Assembly (NCBI GenBank): GCA_001599755.1
Contig: BCHX01000001.1
Span: 3,286,001 to 3,350,000, forward strand
DNA: 64,000 bases
From: Gliomastix tumulicola
Taxonomy: Eukaryota > Ascomycota > Sordariomycetes > Hypocreales > Bionectriaceae
Direction of reading: 5' to 3'
A program made the position numbers and the translations under genes. Of the stretch, positions 21,253 through 32,087 are shown piece after piece; position 1 is the first letter of the stretch; every line of letters starts with the position of its first letter. The notes beneath the pieces are model-generated. The model made no database searches. It had not been told where the DNA came from and worked only from the letters and a program-made list of their open reading frames with translations.

Positions 21253-22054
21253 CAGTGAAAGTCCAGTTAAGCCCCTACGGTGGCAGCGCCTCGCGGCCCA
21301 GGAGCGAGGGAAGGTGCTACCGGATTAAGGTCCTGCTCACGCTTCCAAGGCCTGGAGATAGAGCATTCTCAGCATAGCCACTGGCTTCCACCTTTTTTCT
21401 CCTTGCGGCTCGCGCCTTTTGGCTCGGCATCGACTCACCGTAGCTGAGCTGCGCGCTCCGGAAAAAGAAAGAAAAAAAAAAAGGGGGCAGAGCTGAGCGA
21501 GTTTCGTCGAGCGGGCTTTGACGAGAGAGCAGCTTCTCGTTGGCTGGCCGGCTCTGCTGCGAGAAAAGTGCAAGTATTTGATATCTGCCCGAAGCGCCGC
21601 TCATCACGACCCAACGCAATCCTTCACCCAACTCCAACTCATCACGCACTCACTTACTCGATTTCGTTGACGCGGCCTAAACAAGACCCTGGACACGCGA
21701 CCAACAGGTTCACGTTCACGGACTCACGACTTCGCCCTCTGCCTGGTCGAATGGACCTGACCAGACCCGCTGACTGACTCTCTGCCTGCACTCGGATCTC
21801 GTGTCGCTTTTTTCCCCCTTCGTCTTTCGTTCGCCCTCGCACTTCTTACTCCTTGCTCGGGTTGACCGTCATCCGGCCAAGCCCCAAATCTGACTCAACC
21901 AACAAAGCACACGAAAGAGGAACAGATCCTTAAATAAAGGACGGAGGAAAGCCGCTATTCAGAGAAGGGCCCCCTGGTAGAAAACTACTTCCGCATCATC
22001 TGAATCTCATCTCAGCTTTTGGAGGGACCAGGCTAGCCGCGCAATCAATCATCC

Positions 22055-23326
22055 ATGCCGCCGTCTTCTCATCACCACCAGCCCGAGCGACATATAAAAC
22101 CCACCACCACCACCACCACCAGCTATTCCCATAGCACTCCGTTGCCTTACATGTTTCACTCAATACGCGCCCGCCTCTCCTCCCTCCTCGACTCCTTGCT
22201 TCGCGATCCAGACGCAGACGCAGACGCAGAGACAAAGACAAAGACAACCACAGAAAAGATGACGAGTGCGCCGACACCGCCACTTGCCTATGAGCGGGCC
22301 GTTGCCGAGGCGGCGGTCCTCCGCGCCGCAATCCTGACGAAGAAGGTGCAGTCCTCGGTTGAGGAGGTCTCCAAGGAGGACAAGTCGCCTGTGACGGCCG
22401 CCGACTTTGCCGCGCAGGCCCTTCTCATCGCGCCGCTGCGTGCCCTCTTCCCCGGTGATGCCTTTGTCGGCGAGGAGGACTCGGCGCAGCTGCGCGCCGA
22501 CGACGGGCTCCTGCGGTGGGTGTTTGACCTTGTCAGCTCCGCCGCAGAGGTCAAGGTCGAGGGGGCTGGTGCCAAGCTGGCCAGCCCGGCCAACGCCGAG
22601 GATATGCTCAGCATGATCGACCTGGGCGGACGAGGCACAGGCGGCTGCAAGGGTCGCTTCTGGGTCATGGACCCCGTCGACGGCACCAAGACCTTCCTCC
22701 GCGGTCAGCAGTACGCCGTCTCCCTCTCCCTCATCGAGGACGGCCAGGAGGTCGTCGGCGTTCTCTGCTTGCCGAATCTCCGCCTCAAGGACGGCCGCGT
22801 CGTCGAGGACAGCGTCGACACGGACGGCCTGGGCATCATGCTCTCCGCCGTCCGCGGCCAGGGCGTCTCCGTCCGCCAGCTCTCCAACTCGCCCATCCTT
22901 CCCCCTCCCACGCCCGTCTCGAGGTTGCAGTCCCCCGCCAATCTCAAGGACCTGCACATCGTCGACTCCCGCAACAGCGCCGCCCTGAGACACGACGTGA
23001 TCCAGGACGTCGCTGCCAGGTTCGGCGCCCAGTATCCCGGGACCGAGGTATGGTCCTCCCACATGCGCTACGCATCCCTCATCGTAGGCGGCGCCGACGC
23101 CCAGATCCGCGTGCCGTGCAGGCCAGACGCCAAAGTCTGCATCTGGGACCACGCCGGCGCCCAGCTCATCTTCACCGAGATCGGGGGCAAGATCACCGAT
23201 CTCGACGGCCGGCCCATCAACTTTGGCGTAGGGAGAGAGCTGTCGAGTAACCGAGGCATGATCGTGGCGAGAGAGGGTGTCCACGGTAAGATCCTATCCG
23301 CTGTGACGGAGATCCTCAAGGTGTGA
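22055..23326 (+). CDS. hal2: 3'(2'),5'-bisphosphate nucleotidase (Hal2/Met22)
   Basis: Single exon, 423 residues from the first ATG. Hal2/Met22 removes the 3'-phosphate of PAP, a by-product of sulfate assimilation and sulfotransfer. It is a lithium- and sodium-sensitive enzyme of the inositol monophosphatase fold. Metal-binding motifs are present: GEED (EE pair), WVMDPVDGTKTF (DPxDGT) and WDHAGAQLIF (WDxAG near the C-terminus). Start choice is open. In-frame ATGs lie at 22055, 22151 and 22259. The last has the best context (A at -3) and matches the normal family N-terminus. A TATAAA-like sequence near 22090 argues against the first. Starting at 22151 gives MFHSIRARLSSLLDSLLRD, which looks like a mitochondrial presequence or amphipathic helix. 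The first exon also carries CAC/ACC repeats giving His and Thr runs. The 3' end converges with the CorA gene. Confidence 0.88.
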   Translation: MPPSSHHHQPERHIKPTTTTTTSYSHSTPLPYMFHSIRARLSSLLDSLLRDPDADADAETKTKTTTEKMTSAPTPPLAYERAVAEAAVLRAAILTKKVQSSVEEVSKEDKSPVTAADFAAQALLIAPLRALFPGDAFVGEEDSAQLRADDGLLRWVFDLVSSAAEVKVEGAGAKLASPANAEDMLSMIDLGGRGTGGCKGRFWVMDPVDGTKTFLRGQQYAVSLSLIEDGQEVVGVLCLPNLRLKDGRVVEDSVDTDGLGIMLSAVRGQGVSVRQLSNSPILPPPTPVSRLQSPANLKDLHIVDSRNSAALRHDVIQDVAARFGAQYPGTEVWSSHMRYASLIVGGADAQIRVPCRPDAKVCIWDHAGAQLIFTEIGGKITDLDGRPINFGVGRELSSNRGMIVAREGVHGKILSAVTEILKV

Positions 23327-23350
23327 TGACGACGCCGTCTCGCGTTCCTC

Positions 23351-23384
23351 TATACACATATATACATATATATATATATATATA
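23351..23384. repeat. TA-rich microsatellite after hal2
   Basis: A TATACA/TA repeat begins 25 bases past the hal2 stop, in the 294-base gap shared with the convergent CorA-like gene. It may act in 3'-end formation. Confidence 0.75.
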
Positions 23385-23620
23385 CCTTCTTTGGTGAGGG
23401 AACTTTGTTTCAGCGTGGGCTGGGGCTATATAGATCATCTTTTCTTTCACTTTGAAAGGAAGCGGCGTTTTTTAGGGGCAATGAATTCAAGAATCATGAC
23501 AAGAAACAGGTTGTGCAAACAGAGTCGTGACATTCATCATTTCCAGCCGTTAACAGCAAGCAGTAATAAGGACAAGTATAAAGCAGTAACAGGGGAGGTA
23601 TCAAGCATAGAACCGGCGCA

Positions 23621-26600
23621 CTAGACCTGTTCCTGGCCCCCTTCATCACCCCTCCTCCGGAAGCGACTCAACGGACCATCCGCGATGCGCCTGACATCCC
23701 ACGTGGACCTCTTCTCCATCTTGTGCATCTTCCTGCCAGAGGAGCTTTGCCGGCTGTTGATCTCGGTGAGTCGCCGGGCATGATCCCGGCTTTCTAGCGC
23801 CTTGACCCTCTTGGCCTGGATGCTCTTGATCGCTGCCGAGTTGTAGTTGACCTTCTTGTGCCGCCATCCGAGCCAGTCCTCCACAGTCGTGTAGAGGTAG
23901 TGGAAGCCCACTCCGAGCACGGTGCGTATCCAGGTGCTGAATGCTAGGGCTAGAGACAGGATGATGACGGCCGCACTTACACCCACTGTGCTAGGAGTTA
24001 GCAATCTGTTTTCTTCTTCTTCTTCTTCTTCTTCCGTCCAAGGGGCTGTGGCTGTGCTTACACATATACTTCAACTGCGTGTCCAGAAGCATATCGCCAT
24101 CCTTGCTAAACTCTGTGGCGTTCATACCAAACACCGACGCCATGAAGGAGAGAGGCAACTAGGAATCATGTTAGTCAAAACCTGTTCCGCTGGACGCCCA
24201 TGATATCACGTACGAAGAAGATGGTCACGACAGTGAAAACAACGATCGACCTGCCCTGAAGCACTGACTCATCGGCTCGTCGAATGGCGGCCTTCGCTTC
24301 AATAATGTTGGCTTGCTGCTGCTTCATGTCGAGAAGCTCGCGTAGCTGGGATATTTGCGGTTAGCATATGATCTGGATGGCTAATGGCCGACGAGCAAGC
24401 ATCTTACCTGTTGGCGAGTCTTGAGTTGCAGCATTTCCATGCTTCGCAACTCGTCATGCCTTTGTGTCATATCAAGAATGATCGACTCGATCCGCTCAAT
24501 GGCTTTGTGCCTTCCATCATCGGCCTCTTCCGCTGTGGTGTTGTTTGCTATGGCTTTCCTAGCAGCGCTCTTCTCTGCTAGCTCGGATGCATTCTTAAGC
24601 ACCTTGCCTAGTTCGGTCATAACCTTGATTTGCTGGAGGAAGATCTCTTGCATGATCTGGAGTTCATCAATGACCTGTGTTGCTTCCTCCAATATCGACC
24701 ACTCGAAGCCGATATTCAGAGACTTTCGGAGGAGCTGCTCGGCAGTTTCGAGCGTATCACTGCCAGTTCGGCTAATATCACGCCCAAAACTCTCATAAGC
24801 GATGGTCTTGTTCTCGGCCTAGAAATAAGCATAATTAATAAAGATGTCACCTAGAAAGCCACCGCCAGGGTGAGGGGCGGGGCAACCGCTTACAATCTTC
24901 GATATAGCCGAGCTGAAGAGGTCGACAACCTCGGGACGCTGGTCGAGAGCTTTGCTCTGGTCGAAAAAGACCTTTGAACACTCATCTACTACGACGAGTG
25001 CCAAATCATAGACTGAATGAATCTCGCCACTGTCCAGGGCCTTCAGACGATCACGGATGCCCCGATGGACGGCAGACGGATCCGGCTTATTACGACCCCA
25101 TCGTCTTGGAAAGGCTGAGATGACGGTATTGTCGTCAAGAATCCATAGCCATAACTGGTCCACCATCACAAGTCGTGAGGTGGAGTCCGGATCCGAGTCA
25201 TCACTGTAGTGCTTCGTTGAACGGCACACGACTTGGTCCTTGTCTCGACGCGAAGTGTCTTCGGCGGTCCAATAGTAGAACTGTTCCAAGGTGCGTCGCA
25301 TATGCAGCGGCGGCGAGGCAAACAGGTGGTCTTCGATGAGTCTCCCGTCGGCCGCCTCATCAATGATTTGGTAGAGCTTTGCAATGTGCCAGAAATACTT
25401 AGCCAGAGGATGCTGTGGTCTCCAGCCCGTTTGTCTCGAACGCTCTTCCATATCAAAGCCCGACATGGGACGATCGACCTTGAGCAGGTTGTTTTGCGCT
25501 AGATTGGCGATCCTGGTTCCTCGATGCCTGAACGTAGCGGCCCTGCGCAGTTTTTCAGCTTGGTCACGGCGTGACTTTGCGACCTGAACGAACTGTTGCA
25601 TCCTCTGAAGCCGTTTCTCGACCTCCCAGTGCAAGTACGGCATCTAGGTCAAGGAAATTAGCAAGGATTCGCAGGGCTAGTTGGGGAAATTCCACGTACA
25701 TAGATAGCAACATCCTCTCTGGTGGACTTGACGCCATCCGGCCGCCTCTTTTCGCCGGCTAGGGGCGCGGAGGGCACAACATTGCATCGGGTACCGATTT
25801 GGCGCGCGTGAGCCGGCATGTTGGGCCCTCCCCGCTGCTGGCCTCTCCACATTTCGTTTTTCAACAGACGCTGCGAGTTGTGCTTGAGATGAAGGACTAG
25901 CTTGCCATCGAACTCGACATTGTCCTCGCCGTAGTACCTTGACATGGCCTGTTCGACCCATTTCATGTTGTTGGCGGGCAGGTGAAAGTATCGGAGCTGA
26001 TCCTTGCCAGCTCTCCTCTTGAGGGGTGTGCCCTCCTTGTTGTAGAGGAACTGCTGGATGGATATCTTCTGATGGGGAAACTCGCCATGGACGAGCGGGT
26101 GGTCGAGGGAGACCCAACCTTTGCCCTCTTCCCAGACAATGACCCAACCGTTGTACCCATAGTCCGTCTGCTGAGGATCATCCTCGCTGTTCACGGGGCC
26201 GGAATTGAGATCAGGCATATAGGCGTCAGGAGAAAATGCATCCTGAATGGCCGCATGGTCCTGACTCTTCCATGTCTGAACCTGGCGCAGGATGTCGCGA
26301 TTCCGGACAAGAAGCTTTTTGTTCCCTTCCTTCTCAATCTGCTTGATGCACTTGGCGAGCTCATCAGGAGCACGCTTCACGGCAATGTCCCGCCACTTGG
26401 TCCTCGAATCATCGAGCAATGCAACGAGCGGGAGACGGTCGGTCTTGAAGACTCTGAAGTCCTTGAAGTGGTCGCGGAAGTACTTGATCCTCCTTACCTC
26501 CTTACGGATCAAGTCTTGGCCGGAGGTGTCGAGGCCTTCAAAGAGCTCCTTTCGCTTTCTGTACCGATTGCGGAGGTATTCGCCCCAGGCGTCTAGATGG

Positions 26601-26725
26601 GGACTCGTGTCGGGATAAGCATCCTCGACAGTGTAGTTGTACTGAGGAGGTGATGTTGATGAGCCGCTGTCCCCTTGGTTCTTATCCGAACCACGGATGT
26701 GGTACCAATCGCGACCTTGAGTCAT
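23621..26725 (-). CDS. CorA-like Mg2+ transporter family protein with long cytosolic N-terminus
   Basis: Exons: 25700-26725, 24894-25643, 24408-24818, 24214-24345, 24062-24158, 23621-23985, about 926 residues. The membrane part is C-terminal: TVVTIFFLPLSFMASVFGMN is the first CorA membrane segment with the signature GMN motif, followed by a second segment (SAAVIILSLALAFSTWI) and a basic cytosolic tail. Before it runs a long helical region with heptad-like charge (VIDELQIMQEIFLQQIKVM) typical of the CorA stalk. The first 600 residues are soluble, with WVIVWEEGKGWVSLDHPL and DVAIYMPYLHWE. Many filamentous-fungal CorA-like proteins share this build; their transport role is mostly untested. The last intron is ambiguous: donor gtaagc with acceptor cacag (used here, KYML-GVS) or donor gtgtaa with cctag (KYIT-VGVS) both keep frame. 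That intron also contains a TTC/GAA microsatellite. Confidence 0.85.
24011..24034. repeat. (TTC)8 microsatellite in last intron of the CorA-like gene
   Basis: A trinucleotide run inside an intron. On the coding (minus) strand it reads GAA, so it is not the polypyrimidine tract of the intron. Confidence 0.8.
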
Positions 26726-27801
26726 GCTGTCATTATCATAATCCGTGCTGGTCGTAAATAGTCGTTAACTGGTCGTGAGAAAGTCGTTTCTGCTCGCAAT
26801 GAAGCGCTTGTTGCTGCAATACCTCGCTGTAAGGGCGAAGGAGAATCCGCCCACCTCGGAGCTGATCAGATGGGACGAGAGATGGATTCAAATTTCTTCG
26901 TGCTCATATATTGGCGCAATTGAGCAAAGCTGAGATGATGCTGGACTCCGACAAACAGAAAAAGAGCAAAACGAAACGAAACAAAAGGCCCAAGAATCCA
27001 AGAACTGGGGATGTTGGGGGAAAAGTAGATCAAGAAGGGAAGAGGGGAGGTGCAAGGTAAAAGGCGGATTTGGTCCAATTGATGTACCAAAATATGCAGG
27101 CCTGCATATCTGCATGTGCGTGCATGTCGGTAAGGCAGGTCAGACCCCAGTTCCTTCCTCAACCTAGACCTTGCGCTGGTACTAGCATCTACAGCTGGGA
27201 TGGCAGGAAGGAGCGATTCCTCGGTTTCCTGCCTCCTTCCTTTACAAAAACGAGCACCCACCATCGCGCCCGGGCTCTTTCCGACGTGGAACCAGTAAAG
27301 TAGCGCACCGTCATTGCTCCTCGTGGCATCATCTGAGAGTCCATTGACCTGACAGCTTCACCCGTGGGTGGGGGAACTCGAGCCGATGGGGGGAAAGTCG
27401 GTGGAGGATGGCTGAGGTGGGCGGCTTTTTGGCGTTGGTTCTGAACGTCTTTGCCCTCCCACAACGGACCGAACAAATTAAAAGTCCCCGCAAAGTCTCG
27501 TGTCTCGTGTCCATTGGCCACTTCTGATTGGCCGGTGGGATGCTTACCGACGTTAAGCTTCTATTAATATGGGGCACCGGGTGGCTGGTTTGCACAGCCA
27601 GGATTAAGTGTCCGCCGTTGGTGCATCCTCAAAGTCTCAAAGCCACCACCTCCCGTCCTCCCGTCATCGAGATGGTTGGACGGAGCGGGCAGAGCCTCAC
27701 GTCGATGCGGCTTTACTTCGAGATGCCTGATCGGGCAACCGGGCGTGCCAGGCTCCATGCCAGGCTCCTTGCCATGTGATTTGTGGTCATACAGGTCTCT
27801 A
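26726..27801. other. Intergenic region, pex1 3' end to CorA-like 5' end
   Basis: About 1.08 kb. It holds the CorA-like promoter (read leftwards). Two ATTGG motifs at 27513-27517 and 27527-27531 give CCAAT boxes in that orientation. No gene is supported. Confidence 0.5.
27513..27531 (-). promoter_or_regulatory. Paired CCAAT boxes
   Basis: Read on the minus strand the sequence has CCAATCA and CCAAT 14 bases apart, in the orientation of the CorA-like gene but about 790 bases upstream of its ATG. HAP-complex binding is inferred from motif alone. Confidence 0.3.
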
Positions 27802-30800
27802 CTACATGAGGCTGCTGCGCCCGCCTATCTCCATGCTGCCTTGCCCATCCCGCAACTTCCCACTCCGTCCCATCACGAACTCATAGTAGATCCCTTGCAA
27901 CCTCGACCGCTCTTCTGCGCTGATGCTGGCACGAGTAGACTCGAGAGCCCTCTCCAGGTGATGCCGCTCGACCACGACTTCCTTCTCCTGTCCTCCAGCT
28001 GCCTTGCCGTCCTGCTGCCCGTGTGACTGCGAAAGCGACCCGTTGATCCCGAGGCCAACACCGCCACCCAGCCCTGTCCTCGCCTTCTTCCGCGCTAGCT
28101 TGATCTCCTCTAGCTTGGACACAATCGCCGCATTCTCCATGAGGGCGGCGGCTTGGCTCTTGGGCGCAGCCTCGCCTTGTGATGCCTCGTCACCGTTCCC
28201 ATAGCGGAAGTGTACAAAGCTCGTGCCACTCCTTCCGGACTTAGCGCTGTTGCCATTGGTACGTCGCGCTGTCGAGGCTGCTGTTGGCCCGGCGTCTAGG
28301 ACGTCGTGGATTGCTTCAAGCTGTGAGTTGGAGACTAGAGCCTGTAGATCCGCTCCGGAATAGCCCTCAGTCTCATACGCCACTTCCATGAGCACGTCGT
28401 CTGACTGGCTGAGCTCCAACGAGAGCCGAACCTTGCCTAGCAGCGCCCGCAGGATGTCGAGCCTGTCCTCGACTGAGGGAAGGTCACAGAGGAGAGACTT
28501 GTCCAGACGACCCGGGCGAAGCAACGCGGGATCTATCAGATCGGGTCTAGAGGTGGCTGCAAGCACGTAGACGCCTGATAGACCCTCTGCGCCGTCCATC
28601 TGTGTCAGGAGCTGATTGACGACTCGGTCTGTCACTCCGGTTGAGTCATGCCCACGCTTGGGCGCAATGGAATCGAACTCGTCAAAGAAGAGAACACAGG
28701 GCTTGGCCGCCTGCGCCCGGTCGAAGAGGTCTCGCACGCTCTTCTCCGACGCTCCGATGTACTTGTTCAGGATTTCCGGGCCCTTCACGCTGATGAAGTT
28801 GAGTCCGCATTCACCAGCCACGGCGCTTGCTAGAAGAGTTTTACCACAGCCGGGATAGCCGTAGAGCAGAAGTCCAGACCTGAGTCGAAGGGGGCATTGC
28901 GCGAAGATGGGCGCGTACTTCGTAGGGTACTGGAGAGTTTCGAGCAGAACTTTCCTCGTCTCCTTCAGGCCTCCGATGGACTTGAATGTTGTCGTCGAGC
29001 TCTGCAAGGAAACGTTTCGTAGCGATGCTGGAGTGAAGCCCTTCAGGGCGCTATCGAAATCGACTCGACCGAGGGCTACGGGCCCATCAGCAGCTCCTGT
29101 AAACGTTGAATGAGTGCCTATCGAACGGATGATGGCCTCGTTTTTCGCTCGCGACACAAGGACTGCGAGATCGCCTGGCATGTACCCATCCGTCGACCCA
29201 GCAATATCAAGGAAATCAAGATCAGATTCCAGGAGGAAGCCACCCGTCTCAGATCGAACCACATCATGACTGCCGTGGCTGGCTCCATCCATCCACGCAC
29301 CGCTGTCTTCGGCATCTGCGCTACTGCTTCCATCAGCGGTCGCGGGTCGGCTTCCTGCTTCGTCTGAGAAGCGCTGCTCTGTCGCCGTTCTAGCCCCTTG
29401 CTTCGTGATAGACTCCATGACTCTCCGCCTGGCCTCCTTGTCCGGAGCTTTGAGGTCAATGATATCTCGGACTGCGTGCCCGCTGACCACGACGTTATTC
29501 AAAGAGTCTTTCCCTTCGGCTGTAGCGAGAAGCACAACATTGCTATCCTTGGTGCAGAATTCCCTCACAACAAGGTTGATGATCTCGCTGACCTGTCGGC
29601 TGCGGCCATTGTCATTGCCTACTTGAAGCTCTGTCTCTACAGGACAGAGCTTATCCAAATCGTCCAAGATGACAATAGCCCGGCCTCCTAACCGAGCGCC
29701 CCAAGCAGCGCACATGAAGAGGTGGTTCAGCGTTTCCTTGATTGTAGATATTCTTGTCTCGTCGGTGACTAGTTTCCGACAGGAAAAGTAAAGGGTGAAG
29801 AAGAGGTAGTCCTGCCGTAATCTCTGGCCGAGATATCTTGCGACTGAGGTCTTCCCTGAACCCATACCGCCCGTGAGGAGAACGGAGGATAGGTTCGCTA
29901 ACTGTGCCTCGAGGCTTCCTAGGACCTTGTCGATACCTACGAGAACAGTGTTGTGTGTCGGTTGTAGGTCGTAATCCGAGTCGCCTAGCCATGATGGCGG
30001 CCTTGGTATCGCCTGCTGAAACTCGATGGGAATTTTGGCATCAAGACCAAGCAACCAGTGAATGGCATCCTTGCCGGTCTCCTGCGAGCTCAACTCGGCG
30101 CTGAGATCGAATTTGACCACACCGCCTTCCCAGCCATTCGGGACATCCAGGCCCTCCCAGACGCCGACGACGCTGCCGTCTGTAAGAGGCCCTTGGAGAA
30201 AGCTCTCTTGCCCCTTAGGAGTAGAAGAATACATGTGTCGAAACTGCTTCGCTGACTCCTCCTTCTCTGCTTTTGATTCGCCGCCGAATTTGAGACCACC
30301 CTTGGCCTGGATACTAGACGCGAAGGGGAACACCTTGATTTGACGGACACTGCTCCGTCCAAGCTGCGGTGGTGCCGCCTGAACCTTTACAATGCCGCCA
30401 ACCAAGCCCGTGCATCCGAGAGCAGCGCAAAGTGGTGATGACAGCGCCGCCGTCTGTCCGTTCGGAGGGTCGTCCCAAGCCCGAAGCTTGGCGATCACCT
30501 TGGATGATAGTGGTGTGGTTGCTGCCACTTGTCCGTCCTCTTGTTGACTCTTTTGTAACCCTCCAGGCTTCATCACATCTACCACGACGTACTCAACACC
30601 CTGAAGAGCATTCGATGTGAGCCACGGACGGTCAACCCATATACTGAGATCCTTGTCTCCAACATCGTCATCGAAGAAATCTAGACAGCATGCCCGGTCC
30701 AGGCCTCGGAGAAACACGACGGGCTTCTTCTCTTCTCTCGCACGTCGTCGGACTGTGCTGGTTCCACTGCGTCGCGACCTGGACGTGCTTGCAACACTGC

Positions 30801-31591
30801 GATGGTCTCCCGTGCTATGTGGGCTCTTCGGCCTCGTTTTCGGAGCCACAATGACTTCGGCGTTGGGCGACAGCTTTGCAAAGGGAGCGTCGGCGGGAGG
30901 AGGCGGATCGAGGGACACAACCTTGATGTCGGCCGTTGACGTCGGTGAGAGGTGCAGAGTCAGGATATGCGGAGGTATCGGCACGCTGCTTTCGCTGGGC
31001 TTGTACGAGGGATTCGGTAGCGCTCGAATTTGTGACTGAAGGTGAATCTCGAGGAATGTCGCGTGCAGCTCAATGATCTCCCAGTCTTCCGGCGTCAGCG
31101 GCTCGATGTTGATTGTATGCGCAATGGGCGGATCGACATGTATCGTAGCTGTGACTTTCTGGCCCTCAGACAAATCGAGAGCATTGGCCAATGTCGCGTC
31201 AATCTCTACAAGCTGTGTATCCTGCTCTCGACCTCCCCTCGAGCCATTGATACCGTCTCGGCCAACAGGTGCAGAAGTCTTTCTCTTGCTCGGCATTCCC
31301 GTCCATCCTACGAAGATGGACCGCTGCTGACCTGTTGCGCCGGACTGTGCGACTGCGGAGGGGCTTCGGTAGCTGAGCTCGACGACGACATTCTGTACAG
31401 GCTGGGAGGTTGGTCAGCGCCTTTGTTCGAATCAAAGACAAAGAAGAAGAAGAGAACCCGTAGTGTATACTTACAGTGTCGACATTGACGAGCAAGGACA
31501 CCAGCGAAGGAGGAAGATTGACGAGACAGCTCTTCAAGTGAATTAGAGACAGCTCGGCAGTCGCAGACTGCGCATTCTTCCGAGGGGCCAT
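27802..31591 (-). CDS. pex1: Peroxisomal AAA+ ATPase Pex1
   Basis: Exons: 31475-31591 and 27802-31401, about 1,238 residues. Pex1 with Pex6 forms the hexameric motor that pulls ubiquitinated Pex5 out of the peroxisome membrane, so it is needed for matrix protein import. The N-terminus (CLVNLPPSLVSLLV, FVGWTGMPSK, GQKVTATIHVDPP) is the double-psi barrel-type Pex1 N-domain. D1 has Walker A GGMGSGKTS near 548 and a degenerate Walker B, VILDDLDKL. D2 is canonical: YGYPGCGKTLL near 885, FFDEFDSIAPKRG, and the second region of homology ATSRPDLIDPALLRPGRLD. This D1-weak/D2-active pattern is normal for Pex1. Start: MAPRKN at 31591 is preferred over an in-frame ATG 11 codons upstream because it resembles family starts as I recall them. 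The single intron (donor gtaagt) is phase 0. Confidence 0.94.
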
Positions 31592-32087
31592 TGGGAAGCG
31601 ACGTATGAAGTATTTGGGTCGCAAGAAATGACCATTAACTGCTGTGAGGTGCGTACTATGCAGACATCATCCAAAGAAAGAAAAGTGATGCTTGACAGAC
31701 AAGAGCCGTCGGTGCAGAAGACAGAATCTAGGATCCCAAGTTTCAACCGAGGCCGAGGTACCTCAGCCACATGTTGCGGTCTTCGGCTCCGGGACGCCAC
31801 TGTGGCTGGTGAGGTACGGCATTAGGTAAGGGAACTGTGGCAGTGCACAACGCGAACAATCGCGTCGGAACGCGTCAAAAGGAGTTGGAGCGGCGTCAAA
31901 CTGGATTGGACCACAGCGGATCTTTGATTCTCATCCCTGCTCATCCTTTCCAGCCCACCATTTTCGGCTCAAGCTATTTTCCCGGCGCATTCTGCTTTGT
32001 GCATGGTTCTTGCTGCATTCACACGACCATCGCCTCGACGATATCGTATGCGCTGAATGCTTTATTGGAATTCGACACTACTTCAAC
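31592..32087. other. Divergent promoter region, pex1 / mcm7
   Basis: A 496-base region shared by the two starts. It has an ACGCGT box at 31870-31875 with further CGCG cores just upstream. No other feature is seen. Confidence 0.55.
31870..31875. promoter_or_regulatory. MCB-like ACGCGT box upstream of mcm7
   Basis: It lies 213 bases before the mcm7 ATG. ACGCGT is the MBF (Mbp1/Swi6) site of G1/S genes in yeasts, and MCM genes are cell-cycle controlled there. Use in this fungus is inferred. Confidence 0.35.

Larger units (their letters stand above)
20091..22054. other. Intergenic region, chd1 3' end to hal2
   Basis: A tandem gap of about 1.96 kb. It holds a GA microsatellite (20573-20599), a nested hairpin (21205-21252) and a pyrimidine-rich tract from about 21600 to 21900 that may be hal2 promoter or leader. 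No open frame here has a recognisable product. Confidence 0.5.

Noticed and set aside
22160..23284. 374-codon open frame on the minus strand
   Set aside because: Antisense of hal2, produced by strong GC3 bias. The sense frame has all the IMPase motifs.
23351..23384. TA-rich run considered as a promoter or origin element
   Set aside because: It sits between two convergent stop codons, so a simple repeat with a 3'-end role is the more economical reading.
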